Assembly: GCA_001803205.1 (NCBI GenBank)
Contig: MHBE01000055.1
Location: 1 to 61,641, forward strand
DNA from: Lentisphaerae bacterium GWF2_38_69
Lineage (GTDB): Bacteria > Verrucomicrobiota > Lentisphaeria > Victivallales > GWF2-38-69
Length of the DNA: 61,641 nt
Reading direction: 5' to 3'
Numbering within the stretch: the stretch's first letter is position 1; each line of letters opens with the position of its first letter. Below the pieces are notes generated by a model. The model was not told the DNA's origin, searched no databases, and saw nothing but the letters and a program-made list of their open reading frames with translations. Of the stretch, positions 1-8,293 are shown piece after piece. The position numbers and the translations under genes are program-made.

Positions 1-2
1 AA

Positions 3-803
3 TTAATGAAATTTATTTCCATGGACACCTATGACCTGGCAAATAAATACGCTTACGGTAATGGCGATCCGATTGCCAATGTCGACCCTAACGGACACTC
101 AGCGGGGAGAATCGGACTGGGCGTCGAATTCGGGTTAATGGGCGCTGGTCTTGCTTTCGGAGCTAGAGACGCCTTCAAACATAAAAAAACTAATTTAGGG
201 ATTGGATTGGCAGTGGCTGCGGTTGTAATGGGGGTAATCTCCGCCGGTTGCTTCGGTGATGAGATGAACGAGAGAACCAGGAGAAGGTGGAAACATGCAA
301 GTGCCGCGGAGGGTCGCCACGTGATTGAAGAGTGTGTCTGGCCCAGCTATTTCTCGAAATCTTATGGTACTGGAATTAGGTATGGGGAGGACGAAGTTAA
401 CGAGAAGGCTCTCGAACAAGTGGAAATAACAAAGAAACAAATACTCCATGAAATAAAAACTAAAGACACCGATGCGGAGCTAATCTACGAAATGAACAAA
501 TTTCGTAAGTATAAAGAAGATAACGACTCAATCCCAGACTCTTCAAAGCGAGGCGAGAAGAGTTTCAACGATTTTGGAGATTTTGATTATAAACGTGAAA
601 ATTTTTACGGGAAAGACTATTACAGGATTAAATCAGCCTTTGAATTCAAAGGAAGGTGGTACGCAAGACGCATTGATGTTGAGCTAAACGTTTGGTGTTA
701 CGACGATAAGGCGAAGTATAGCGTAGAGAGAGGCACAAGGAGGAGGTATTTATTGGGAGTCACCCAAAAGCAGATGAATGACTTTTTCGCAAAGGTTGAA
801 TAG
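3..803 (+). CDS. Rhs/YD-repeat protein, C-terminal end with variable tail (5' partial)
   Basis: The reading frame is open to the left edge, so the first ATG (position 6) is probably internal. The first residues contain the end of an Rhs-associated core, with the motif KYAYGNGDPIANVDPNGH. The remaining ~230 residues are a variable C-terminal extension: a glycine/alanine-rich hydrophobic stretch (roughly residues 33-85) followed by a charged, Lys/Glu/Arg-rich region with many aromatic residues. In Rhs/YD proteins the part after this motif is often a polymorphic toxin or effector, but I recognise no toxin fold or catalytic motif here. No immunity-like small gene follows; the next gene-like sequence is transposase debris. 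Rhs identity is fairly sure; the tail's function is unknown. Confidence 0.7.
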   Translation, partial: LMKFISMDTYDLANKYAYGNGDPIANVDPNGHSAGRIGLGVEFGLMGAGLAFGARDAFKHKKTNLGIGLAVAAVVMGVISAGCFGDEMNERTRRRWKHASAAEGRHVIEECVWPSYFSKSYGTGIRYGEDEVNEKALEQVEITKKQILHEIKTKDTDAELIYEMNKFRKYKEDNDSIPDSSKRGEKSFNDFGDFDYKRENFYGKDYYRIKSAFEFKGRWYARRIDVELNVWCYDDKAKYSVERGTRRRYLLGVTQKQMNDFFAKVE

Positions 804-1114
804 TTGTCTAGAAATTAGTCAAGATAATACACTGGGGTAATTGCGTGATTCGCGCTACTGTTAGAGACAAAAAAGACACATCCGAAGGAAATCGCGTGAA
901 GACTTACATTATTAGGTGCGCTTTGCAGACAGATTGAATCCGATTTTCAGGAATTTTGATCTGATGAAAATTCATAAATCAAGATAAGCAATTAAAGTGT
1001 AATTTAATAAAAAAAATATTAGGATTTTTTTGGTTTGAATATGGGGAATAGGTAAACTAACCTTTTTTTTACTTAATCGCAAAAAAAAGCCCAAAAGAAA
1101 GGATCTTTTACATT
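804..1114. other. AT-rich intergenic stretch with no recognised gene
   Basis: About 310 bases between the Rhs-type tail and the transposase remnant. It has oligo-A and oligo-T runs (around 1007-1030 and 1063-1088) but no convincing open frame, tRNA or clear terminator hairpin. It probably includes one end of the degraded element, although I could not match terminal inverted repeats with the sequence after 2269. Confidence 0.4.
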
Positions 1115-2269
1115 ATGCAAGAACCATTGTCTATAATCCCTGTCGGCGCAACTCAGATATCACAAATTTTTTCAGTTGTTTCAGAAAATGGATGAATGAC
1201 CATCCTGAACTCTCAGGAGTCCTTTATGTAGATGGACATGTCAGATTATATGCAGGCAAAGAGCAACTGCCAAAACTGTATGTTTCACGGGAGCGCTTAT
1301 GTCTTAGAGGAATTATGGACTTCTGGATAACCGACATGCTTGGCCAGCCGTTTTTCGTTGTCAGGAACAGCATTAATCCAGGAATGCTGGAAGTTCTTAG
1401 AACTCAAATAGTATCACGGTTGCTTAATGAAGTGCCCAATCAGCCTTCTGAGGAAATACTTGCATCGAATCCATATCTTCATAGATTCATAATTGTTTTT
1501 GACAGGGAAGGCTATAGCCTGGAATTCTTCAAGGAGATGTGGAAGGAGTACCGCATAGCGTGCATCACATATCGCAAATACCAGAAAGAGGATTGGAATG
1601 TTTCAGAATTCAAGGAAGCCAAAGTAAAGCTGGTAAATGCAGAAGAAGTATCAATGCTGCTGGCCGAAAGGGGGCAATTTCCCCTGACTACAGAAGATTG
1701 GAAAAGGAAATAAACTCGATCAATGGCAAACTGAAAAACTTCAAGAGCCGTTTCGCTGATTTTACATTGCATCCTGTCGGAGAAACAGATTTAAAGAAGT
1801 ATAACAAATGGGAGAAGAGCAAAGCAGAGATGGCAGAAGAAATTGTCTTGCTTGAATCAAAACAGTCAGCTTTAAAAGCAGAACAGAAAATAACAGTCAA
1901 GCATATCACAAGATAAGCGAGATGCCCGAAGATAACAGATTCAATGCTCTGGCAACAGACAAGAAGCAGCTGACAGACACAGTCAAAATGATTGCATACA
2001 GGGCAGAAACATCTATGGCCAGCATAATAGCCAAAGAGACAAAAACATTTGAACAGGCCAGAGCTTTGCTCAGAGATGTCTTTATCTCCGATGCCGATCT
2101 TATTCCGGATTCGAAGAATAGAACCCTGACTGTTAAGCTTCACAACCTCTCAACAAAAGGTCTCGACAAGGTACTTGATCAGCTCTTGAAAACCCTTAAC
2201 GAAACAGAAACAAGATACCCTGGTACCAATCTGGTATTAAGATATGAGAGAATCGGCGCAACTACCTGA
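1115..2269 (+). pseudogene. Decayed DDE-type transposase (internal deletions and frameshifts)
   Basis: Pieces of one transposase lie in order but in different frames. A 26-residue N-terminal piece (from ATG 1115) ends in TGA at 1193. A catalytic-core piece at 1192-1713 has the motifs LYVDGHVRLYAG and IIVFDREGYS, which carry likely catalytic aspartates. A linker piece in another frame (about 1690-1915) contains YRRLEKEINSINGKL and KHIT. The C-terminal piece at 1922-2269 has DTVKMIAYRAETSMA and ends GTNLVLRYE. From memory of the family, the DNA-binding region between pieces one and two is missing, as is the segment holding the RWSQENFFKYM-type motif before the linker. A one-base loss or two-base gain near 1911 joins linker and C-terminus. 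It cannot encode an active enzyme. The family assignment is from memory; I give no IS name. Confidence 0.75.
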
Positions 2270-2311
2270 TTGCGTTCTCATCCTTATGTCCCCCAGACAA
2301 GATTCCTGAAA

Positions 2312-3631
2312 TTATGCTTTGATCACATTATCGTTAGCAGCTAATACATTTCTTGTGTCTATTATAAGCCTGGAATTTTTACTTATAAAATTAAAATCAA
2401 TACAATCATGATCTGTTGAAATAATCACCGCTTCAAAATCAGATATATTATTCAAATCTGTAAGAGATTTTTTATTAGCATATTGAGGATAATGTCTTGT
2501 ATCACGAACTTCAGGACAGTATGGGTCATAATAATCAACGGTAGCTCCTTTTGTTTCCAGAAGTTCCCAGAGTTTAAATGATGGACTTTCTCTTATATCG
2601 TCAACATTTTTTTTATACGCAAGCCCAATAATCAGAACTTTTGATCCGTTAAGTGTCTTTTTTCTGTCATTTAAAGCATTAAGAGTTTTTTCCACCACAT
2701 ACCTTGGCATAGCAGAATTTATTTCTCCTGCTAACTCAATAAACTTAGTAGGATAATCAAATTCTCTGGCTTTCCATGTAAGATAGAAAGGGTCAATAGG
2801 GATACAGTGACCACCTAATCCGGGACCTGGATAAAAAGGCATATAGCCAAAAGGTTTGGTTTTGGCTGCATTAATGACCTCCCATATATCAATACCCATT
2901 TTGTCAAATATGATTTTCAGCTCATTAACCATTGCAATATTTATGCATCTGAAAATATTCTCCATAAGTTTTGTAGCCTCTGCTGCTGCTGTTGAAGACA
3001 CAGGAACTGTTTTACATATTACTGTATTGAACATAGCCTGAGCAGCTTTAAGAGAGCTGTTATTATATCCGCCCACTACTTTGGGTATTGTAGAGGTTGA
3101 GAAGTCTTTGTTATTGGGATCTTCTCTTTCAGGAGAGAATGCAAGGAAGAAATCAATACCGGCTTTAAGTCCGCTCTTTTCTAGTATTGGTTTAAGAATT
3201 TCATCAGTTGTCCCGGGATATGTTGTTGATTCCAGGCAGTACAATTGATCTTTGCGGACATATGGAACAAGCGCTTCGGCTGAATCTACAATATATGTCA
3301 TATCCGGTTCGCGTTGTTTCGTCAGAGGGGTAGGAACACATAAAATAACAGCATCGCATTCTGAAGCATGGCTAAAGTCAGAATAAAACTTAAATTTGCC
3401 GGTATCAAGCATCTTCTTGATATTATTTGATTGGATATGCTTTATATAGCTCCTACCCTCGTTTAGAATTCTTCCCTTCTCAGGATCAATATCAAATCCG
3501 ACTACTCGAAAACCTGCTTTCGAAAATTCGATTAACAAAGGCAGTCCGACATATCCCAATCCAAGCACTCCTATGACAGCTTCTTTTGTTTCTATCTTTT
3601 CCAAAAATTTTGCAAGCATACCTAACCTCAC
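2312..3631 (-). CDS. UDP-N-acetylhexosamine 6-dehydrogenase (WbpA/WbpO/TviB family)
   Basis: Oxidises C6 of a UDP-HexNAc sugar with NAD to give the UDP-uronic acid used in capsule, O-antigen or exopolysaccharide. The 439-residue length fits. The Rossmann motif GVLGLGYVGLPL is at the N-terminus, the catalytic-cysteine motif GPGLGGHCIPIDPFYL lies in the middle, and the C-terminal UDP-binding domain has GLAYKKNVDDIRESPS. It lies downstream of a WbpP-type C4-epimerase in the same orientation, so the likely joint product is UDP-N-acetylgalactosaminuronic acid, as in WbpP/WbpO and TviC/TviB pairs. Sequence alone does not decide between UDP-GlcNAc, UDP-GalNAc and UDP-ManNAc as substrate. No glycosyltransferases follow; downstream is transposase debris. 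Confidence 0.85.
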   Translation of the reverse strand: MRLGMLAKFLEKIETKEAVIGVLGLGYVGLPLLIEFSKAGFRVVGFDIDPEKGRILNEGRSYIKHIQSNNIKKMLDTGKFKFYSDFSHASECDAVILCVPTPLTKQREPDMTYIVDSAEALVPYVRKDQLYCLESTTYPGTTDEILKPILEKSGLKAGIDFFLAFSPEREDPNNKDFSTSTIPKVVGGYNNSSLKAAQAMFNTVICKTVPVSSTAAAEATKLMENIFRCINIAMVNELKIIFDKMGIDIWEVINAAKTKPFGYMPFYPGPGLGGHCIPIDPFYLTWKAREFDYPTKFIELAGEINSAMPRYVVEKTLNALNDRKKTLNGSKVLIIGLAYKKNVDDIRESPSFKLWELLETKGATVDYYDPYCPEVRDTRHYPQYANKKSLTDLNNISDFEAVIISTDHDCIDFNFISKNSRLIIDTRNVLAANDNVIKA

Positions 3632-3691
3632 AATCTCAATACTTTTTAATGCGATTGATTAAAAGGTGTCCTCATAATTATTTTATACATA

Positions 3692-4693
3692 TCATTTTCT
3701 GATTTGAGAATTGATTAAAAGGCTCAACCCTTCTTTCAAGCTAATTGCAGGAAAATACTTTAATAGATTTTTAGCTTTGGAAATATCTGCATTGGAATGA
3801 AGGATTTCACCTTTTCTGGAGTCTTTATAAACTGGATATATTCTTGCAATTTCGGGTTTAAATTTTGAAACTTCCGATCTAATCATTCTAAAGAGTTCAT
3901 TTATAGATGTAGTTGCTCCGCATGCAATGTTAAATAAAGATGTTAATTGGGAGGTGGTCGTTAGTTGTTCGTTATTATAATCTGGGAACTTGGTCACTGC
4001 AGCAAGATAGTTTGCTCTAACGACATTATCTACATATGTAAAGTCTCTCGAAACAGATCCATCACCATAAACAATAGGAGCTTCTCCGATCATTAAGGAT
4101 GTAATAAATTTTGGAATAACTGCGGCGTAGGCTCCAGACGGATTCTGCTTTTTCCCAAATACATTAAAATACCTTAACCCTATTATTTCCATTCCATAAA
4201 GTCTGGAAAAATTCTCTGCATACATCTCATTAGTTCGCTTAGTTACTGCGTATGGGGAAAGAGGTTTACCTATTATTGGTTCAACCTTTGGCAAGGTTTC
4301 ATCATCTCCATAAACAGAACTGCTTGAAGCATAGATAACTTTTTTAACTCCGGTTTCTTTTGCAGCTAGAAGCATATTTAAAAAACCTGTAATATTGACT
4401 TCAGCCACAGTTAAAGGATCTTCAATCGAGCGAGAAACTGAACCTAATGCTGCGTGATGAAATACATAGGCAACTCCTAAGCATGCTTTGCGGCACTCTT
4501 CAAAATTACGAATATCTCCCTCAATAAAAGTGAAATTACTGTTCGTAAGATATTCAGATATATTTTCAAACTTCCCTGTGCTCAGATTGTCAAGACATAT
4601 CACTTTATTACCATTCTTCAAAAATGACTCGACAAGGTTTGAACCAATAAAACCAGCCCCGCCCGTAATTAAAACTTTCGAATTAGATAGCAT
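3692..4693 (-). CDS. wbpP: UDP-N-acetylglucosamine C4-epimerase-like SDR (WbpP/TviC type)
   Basis: Extended short-chain dehydrogenase of 333 residues. The NAD-binding motif TGGAGFIGSNLVESF is at the N-terminus. The active site is visible as YASSSSVYGDD and LSPYAVTKRTNE (the YxxxK pair), followed by GLRYFNVFGKKQNP. The serine-rich active-site region and the KKQNP segment resemble WbpP-type enzymes that prefer N-acetylated sugars. It is followed after 60 bases by the 6-dehydrogenase. Both genes trail clpX in the same direction, 73 bases away, so co-transcription is possible but not shown. Preference for N-acetylated over plain UDP-Glc is inferred. Confidence 0.82.
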   Translation of the reverse strand: MLSNSKVLITGGAGFIGSNLVESFLKNGNKVICLDNLSTGKFENISEYLTNSNFTFIEGDIRNFEECRKACLGVAYVFHHAALGSVSRSIEDPLTVAEVNITGFLNMLLAAKETGVKKVIYASSSSVYGDDETLPKVEPIIGKPLSPYAVTKRTNEMYAENFSRLYGMEIIGLRYFNVFGKKQNPSGAYAAVIPKFITSLMIGEAPIVYGDGSVSRDFTYVDNVVRANYLAAVTKFPDYNNEQLTTTSQLTSLFNIACGATTSINELFRMIRSEVSKFKPEIARIYPVYKDSRKGEILHSNADISKAKNLLKYFPAISLKEGLSLLINSQIRK

Positions 4694-4766
4694 TCAGTAA
4701 TATGTTTAATTTTGTAAGTTTTATTATTTCAAGCTCCCCAAAAAATGAGTGAGATGCTCAAATAAA

Positions 4767-6044
4767 CTATTTAATGAGAGGAATGCCTTTAATGACAGTT
4801 TCTCTAGTTATAACGCACTCTTTAACATCGCTTCTTGATGGGACGCTGAACATTATATCAAGCATCAATTCTTCTATTATGGAGCGCAATCCTCTAGCTC
4901 CAGTTCCCTTCCTAACTGCTTTTTCTGCAAGAGCTTTAATGGCACTATCATCAAAATGAAGCTTTACGCCTTCCATCTCCATGAGTTTCTGATACTGCTT
5001 AATAAGAGCATTTTTAGGTTCGGTAAGTATTCTGGCAAGATCTTCTTCCTTAAGTTTTTCTAGCGATGAAAGTACGGGCAGCCTTCCAATGAATTCAGGA
5101 ATCAATCCGAATTTAGTAAGATCTTCAGGTTCAATAAGACTTAAAATATGGTCACTGTCAAGAAGTTCCCTCTCTTTGATTTTTTCTTCAGAAAGATTAA
5201 ATCCAAGCACATGGCTTCCGATTCTTCTTTTTATAATTTTATCAAGCCCGCCAAAAGCTCCTCCGCAGATAAAAAGAATATTTGAAGTATCGACTTTTAA
5301 AAACTCCTGATGTGGATGTTTTCTGCCGCCTTTTGGTGGAATATTTGAAATTGTTCCTTCAAGAATTTTCAACAGAGCCTGCTGAACCCCTTCTCCTGAG
5401 ACATCCCTGGTTATTGAGACATTTTCGGTTTTTCTTGCAATTTTATCTATCTCATCGACATATATTATGCCTATTTGTGCCCTTTCCACATTGAAATCCG
5501 CAGCCTGAACAAGATTGAGAACGATATTTTCGACATCTTCACCAACATAGCCCGCCTCTGTCAATGGAGTGGCTTCACACATTGCAAATGGAACATCCAA
5601 AATTTTTGCAAGCGTCCTTGCTAGTAAAGTCTTTCCTGTCCCTGTCGGACCAATCAGAAGAACATTGCTTTTTTCAATTTCTATATCGTTCTCAACAGAC
5701 TGTAAGCCTTTAGTTCCTCTTTCTTTATTAATCTGCAATCGTTTATAATGATTATGAACAGCTACAGCCAGACTCTTTTTAGCTCTTTCCTGTCCTATGA
5801 CATAAGTATCTAAAACAGCTTTAATTTCAGCTGGTTTTGGCACTTTAATCTTACTGATGACAGGTGCATCTTTTGAATTAGCGTCCGGAGAAATGGTTTG
5901 TTTGAAAAGATCAATACAGACTTCTGAGCAATTTTTACAAATATTTGCCTTGGTCGGACTGGTTATGAATTGGCCTACCTGATCTGGAGTTCCGCCACAA
6001 AAAGAACAGCGCGGAATTCCATCATTGGCTTTTCTGGAAGTCAT
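4767..6044 (-). CDS. clpX: ATP-dependent Clp protease ATP-binding subunit ClpX
   Basis: AAA+ unfoldase that feeds substrates to ClpP in the cytoplasm. The 425 residues show the whole family plan: a C4 zinc finger (Cys13, Cys16, Cys36, Cys39), Walker A GPTGTGKT near residues 132-139, Walker [13 protein letters not shown], the pore loop GYVGEDVEN, an LGF tripeptide at the position of the ClpP-docking IGF loop, and sensor-2 [12 protein letters not shown]. The ATG at 6044 starts 15 bases after the clpP stop, the usual clpP-clpX arrangement. Two UDP-sugar genes follow on the same strand, which is not the usual neighbour set (lon is more common). Identity is certain. Confidence 0.97.
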   Translation of the reverse strand: MTSRKANDGIPRCSFCGGTPDQVGQFITSPTKANICKNCSEVCIDLFKQTISPDANSKDAPVISKIKVPKPAEIKAVLDTYVIGQERAKKSLAVAVHNHYKRLQINKERGTKGLQSVENDIEIEKSNVLLIGPTGTGKTLLARTLAKILDVPFAMCEATPLTEAGYVGEDVENIVLNLVQAADFNVERAQIGIIYVDEIDKIARKTENVSITRDVSGEGVQQALLKILEGTISNIPPKGGRKHPHQEFLKVDTSNILFICGGAFGGLDKIIKRRIGSHVLGFNLSEEKIKERELLDSDHILSLIEPEDLTKFGLIPEFIGRLPVLSSLEKLKEEDLARILTEPKNALIKQYQKLMEMEGVKLHFDDSAIKALAEKAVRKGTGARGLRSIIEELMLDIMFSVPSRSDVKECVITRETVIKGIPLIK

Positions 6045-6059
6045 AAATATTACCTGAAA

Positions 6060-6659
6060 TCAAATTTTTAACGCTTTATTAATAGTCAGAACAGAGTCAA
6101 CAATTCCATAATCTTTTGCCTCAGCAGCGCTCATAAAGAAGTCACGCTCAGTATCTTTTTCTATCTTATTTAGCTTCTGTCCGGTGTGTGAGGCAATAAT
6201 TCCATTAAGAGTCGATCTCATCCTGAGAATTTCTTTGGCATGTATGCTTATATCTGCTGCAGTTCCTTCAGCTCCACCCCATGGCTGATGAATCATTATT
6301 CTTGAATTAGGAAGAGCAAATCTTTTTCCTTTGCTGCCGGCACAAAGCAGTACGGCTCCCATTGAAGCAGCCTGCCCAACGCAATAAGTTTTAATATCGC
6401 AGCTCATTATCTGCATAGTATCGTAAATAGCCATTCCGGCAGTAACTGAACCTCCAGGGCTATTTATATACATGTCAATATCCTTTTTAGGATCTTCAGA
6501 TTGAAGATAGAGAAGCTGTGCTACAATCAAATTAGCTATCTGGTCATCAATGGGAGTACCAAGCAGAATTATCCTGTCCTTAAGAAGTCTCGAGTATATA
6601 TCATACCCTCTTTCTCCGTGCCCGGTCTGTTCAACCACCATAGGTACAAGCATAGACAT
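6060..6659 (-). CDS. clpP: ATP-dependent Clp protease proteolytic subunit ClpP
   Basis: Serine protease that forms the tetradecameric barrel of ClpXP. About 199 residues, the normal length. The catalytic serine is in [14 protein letters not shown] and the catalytic histidine in MIHQPWGG. I chose the ATG at 6659, which follows an AGGAG ribosome binding site at about 9 bases; an in-frame TTG six bases upstream is too close to that site. The N-terminal sequence [20 protein letters not shown] is typical, with the axial-pore region intact. It sits between tig and clpX, the classical quality-control operon. Confidence 0.96.
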   Translation of the reverse strand: MSMLVPMVVEQTGHGERGYDIYSRLLKDRIILLGTPIDDQIANLIVAQLLYLQSEDPKKDIDMYINSPGGSVTAGMAIYDTMQIMSCDIKTYCVGQAASMGAVLLCAGSKGKRFALPNSRIMIHQPWGGAEGTAADISIHAKEILRMRSTLNGIIASHTGQKLNKIEKDTERDFFMSAAEAKDYGIVDSVLTINKALKI

Positions 6660-6680
6660 AATCAAAATCTCCTTGATATA

Positions 6681-8033
6681 TTAAGCAGTTTTCGGTACGA
6701 ATTCAACCAAAGCTTTTTCAGCAATAAAATCAGTAACCTTGGCAATAAGCACTTCATCAAAAACCTGTTCAATATGTCCAGATTCGATAAGTTTCTTTCT
6801 TAGTTCTTCCGGCTTATAACCGTAGTAGTAACTCATTGAATCTATGTGCTTTTCGACTTCCTGTTCACTCACCTTGATATCTTCAAGTTTGCCGATTTTC
6901 CTAAGGATTAGAAAGTTTTTAAGCCTTTTAATAGCGCCTTCTTTTGCCTCATTCATGAGCTCATCTCTCTTTTCTTTGAGTTCATTCGCTGTATCTTCTT
7001 TATTTGCAGACTGACTGACTTTAGTATTAACAATATAATTAAGCTCATTGGCAGTCATATCATTGAGCATGTCCGCAGGAAGTGGAAATTCCAAATCTTT
7101 TGTTACAATCTCAACAGCTTTAATTTTCTTCTGATGATTAGCAGCTCCTTCAGATTCCTTATCCATCTGTTTTCTTATCTTGTCCTTTACTTCTTCAATT
7201 GAGGTGAGAGCAAATTTTTTAGCAAGCTCATCATCAGATGAAATAGGAGTCTTCCTCTGAACTTCTAATACTGTGATTTCATAATTTACAGTTTTTCCGG
7301 CAAATTCAGTCTCAATATAGTCTGATGGGAATTCAACTTTGCAGGCCGCCTTATCATCTTTTTTAGAACCGATAAGCGCCTTGTCTATTCCTGGAATATA
7401 GTTATTCTGGTTCATCCAGAAATAGTTAAGATCACATTTTGCAAGTCTTTTTACGCTATCCTTTGCATCTTCAGGGATAACGATGTCAGATGTATAGGAA
7501 ACTTTGAGTGTATCATTTTCTTTTGCAGCATCTTCAACTTTTTCCAGTTTTCCATAGACATCTTTATAATAATCAATTCTTTTAATTACAGCATCATCAC
7601 TAATCTCATCTTTCTCAATTTGAATTTTGACACCCTTATATTCAGGAAGCTGTATATCAGGCGCGACATTAAATCTTACCGCGAAAGTAAAATCAGATCC
7701 TGAATTTAAAACAGGCGCTTTGTCTTTAATAAATGTGTAAGTAAGAACATCTTCAGTAGCGCTTCCCATAGATTTTCTTAGGGAAGTGGAAACAAATTCC
7801 TTAAGAACTTCATCTTCGATTGATTTCTTATGATTTTTTTTGACGATTGGAAGCGGAACTTTACCTTGTCTAAAGCCGTCCATTTTTACATGTTTGGCAA
7901 AATCTGCGGCCATAATATCCAGACATTTCTGAACATTGTCTGAAGTTATTGTAAAAGAAACTTCATTAATGCATGGCTCTAAGGTTTTCTTCTCGATTTT
8001 TACTGACTCGGCAACGATGTTGGCAATTTGCAT
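6681..8033 (-). CDS. tig: Trigger factor, ribosome-associated chaperone
   Basis: Folding chaperone that binds at the ribosome exit tunnel and has peptidyl-prolyl isomerase activity. 450 residues, standard length. The ribosome-binding signature appears as MDGFRQGKVPLPIVKK near residues 51-66. A central FKBP-type domain follows (about residues 155-245), then a helical C-terminal chaperone domain rich in Lys and Glu. It is first in the tig-clpP-clpX group, 21 bases before the clpP start. A likely promoter lies 25-50 bases upstream of the start codon. Confidence 0.95.
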   Translation of the reverse strand: MQIANIVAESVKIEKKTLEPCINEVSFTITSDNVQKCLDIMAADFAKHVKMDGFRQGKVPLPIVKKNHKKSIEDEVLKEFVSTSLRKSMGSATEDVLTYTFIKDKAPVLNSGSDFTFAVRFNVAPDIQLPEYKGVKIQIEKDEISDDAVIKRIDYYKDVYGKLEKVEDAAKENDTLKVSYTSDIVIPEDAKDSVKRLAKCDLNYFWMNQNNYIPGIDKALIGSKKDDKAACKVEFPSDYIETEFAGKTVNYEITVLEVQRKTPISSDDELAKKFALTSIEEVKDKIRKQMDKESEGAANHQKKIKAVEIVTKDLEFPLPADMLNDMTANELNYIVNTKVSQSANKEDTANELKEKRDELMNEAKEGAIKRLKNFLILRKIGKLEDIKVSEQEVEKHIDSMSYYYGYKPEELRKKLIESGHIEQVFDEVLIAKVTDFIAEKALVEFVPKTA

Positions 8034-8057
8034 AATTCCAAACCTTTTAGTTTATTA

Positions 8058-8085
8058 TTTATATACTTAAAGCTTTTTTAAACAA
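8058..8085 (-). promoter_or_regulatory. Putative sigma-70 promoter for tig-clpP-clpX
   Basis: Read on the minus strand: TTGTTT, 16-base spacer, TATAAA, about 25 bases before the tig start. Hexamers were judged by eye; the region is AT-rich, so chance matches are possible. Confidence 0.4.
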
Positions 8086-8220
8086 AATAAGAGCCTTAAA
8101 GTAGCCTACTGTCTGGCTTTTGCTAATCTTCGAGTAAAGAAATTTGAATTCCTAATATTTCGAAGGCTTCTTCTCTTCTCTTTTCGGTGCTACAAATTTG
8201 CCATATCACAAAAGCTGAAT

Positions 8221-8249
8221 TTGAGTTATCAAAAAGATACATATAGATT
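8221..8249 (+). promoter_or_regulatory. Putative promoter for aspS-pepD
   Basis: TTGAGT, 17-base spacer, TAGATT, with the -10 ending 45 bases before the aspS start. It lies in the 260-base divergent gap between tig and aspS. No other leader element was recognised in that gap. Confidence 0.3.
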
Positions 8250-8293
8250 AATGATTATTTTATTAAGCGAAAATTAATAGAGGAGAAAACACC

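Noticed and set aside
8098-8220. A CTTCGA...TCGAAG inverted repeat in the tig-aspS gap, checked as tRNA or riboswitch
   Set aside because: Only six pairs with a long AT-rich loop; no cloverleaf, T-arm or known aptamer pattern.
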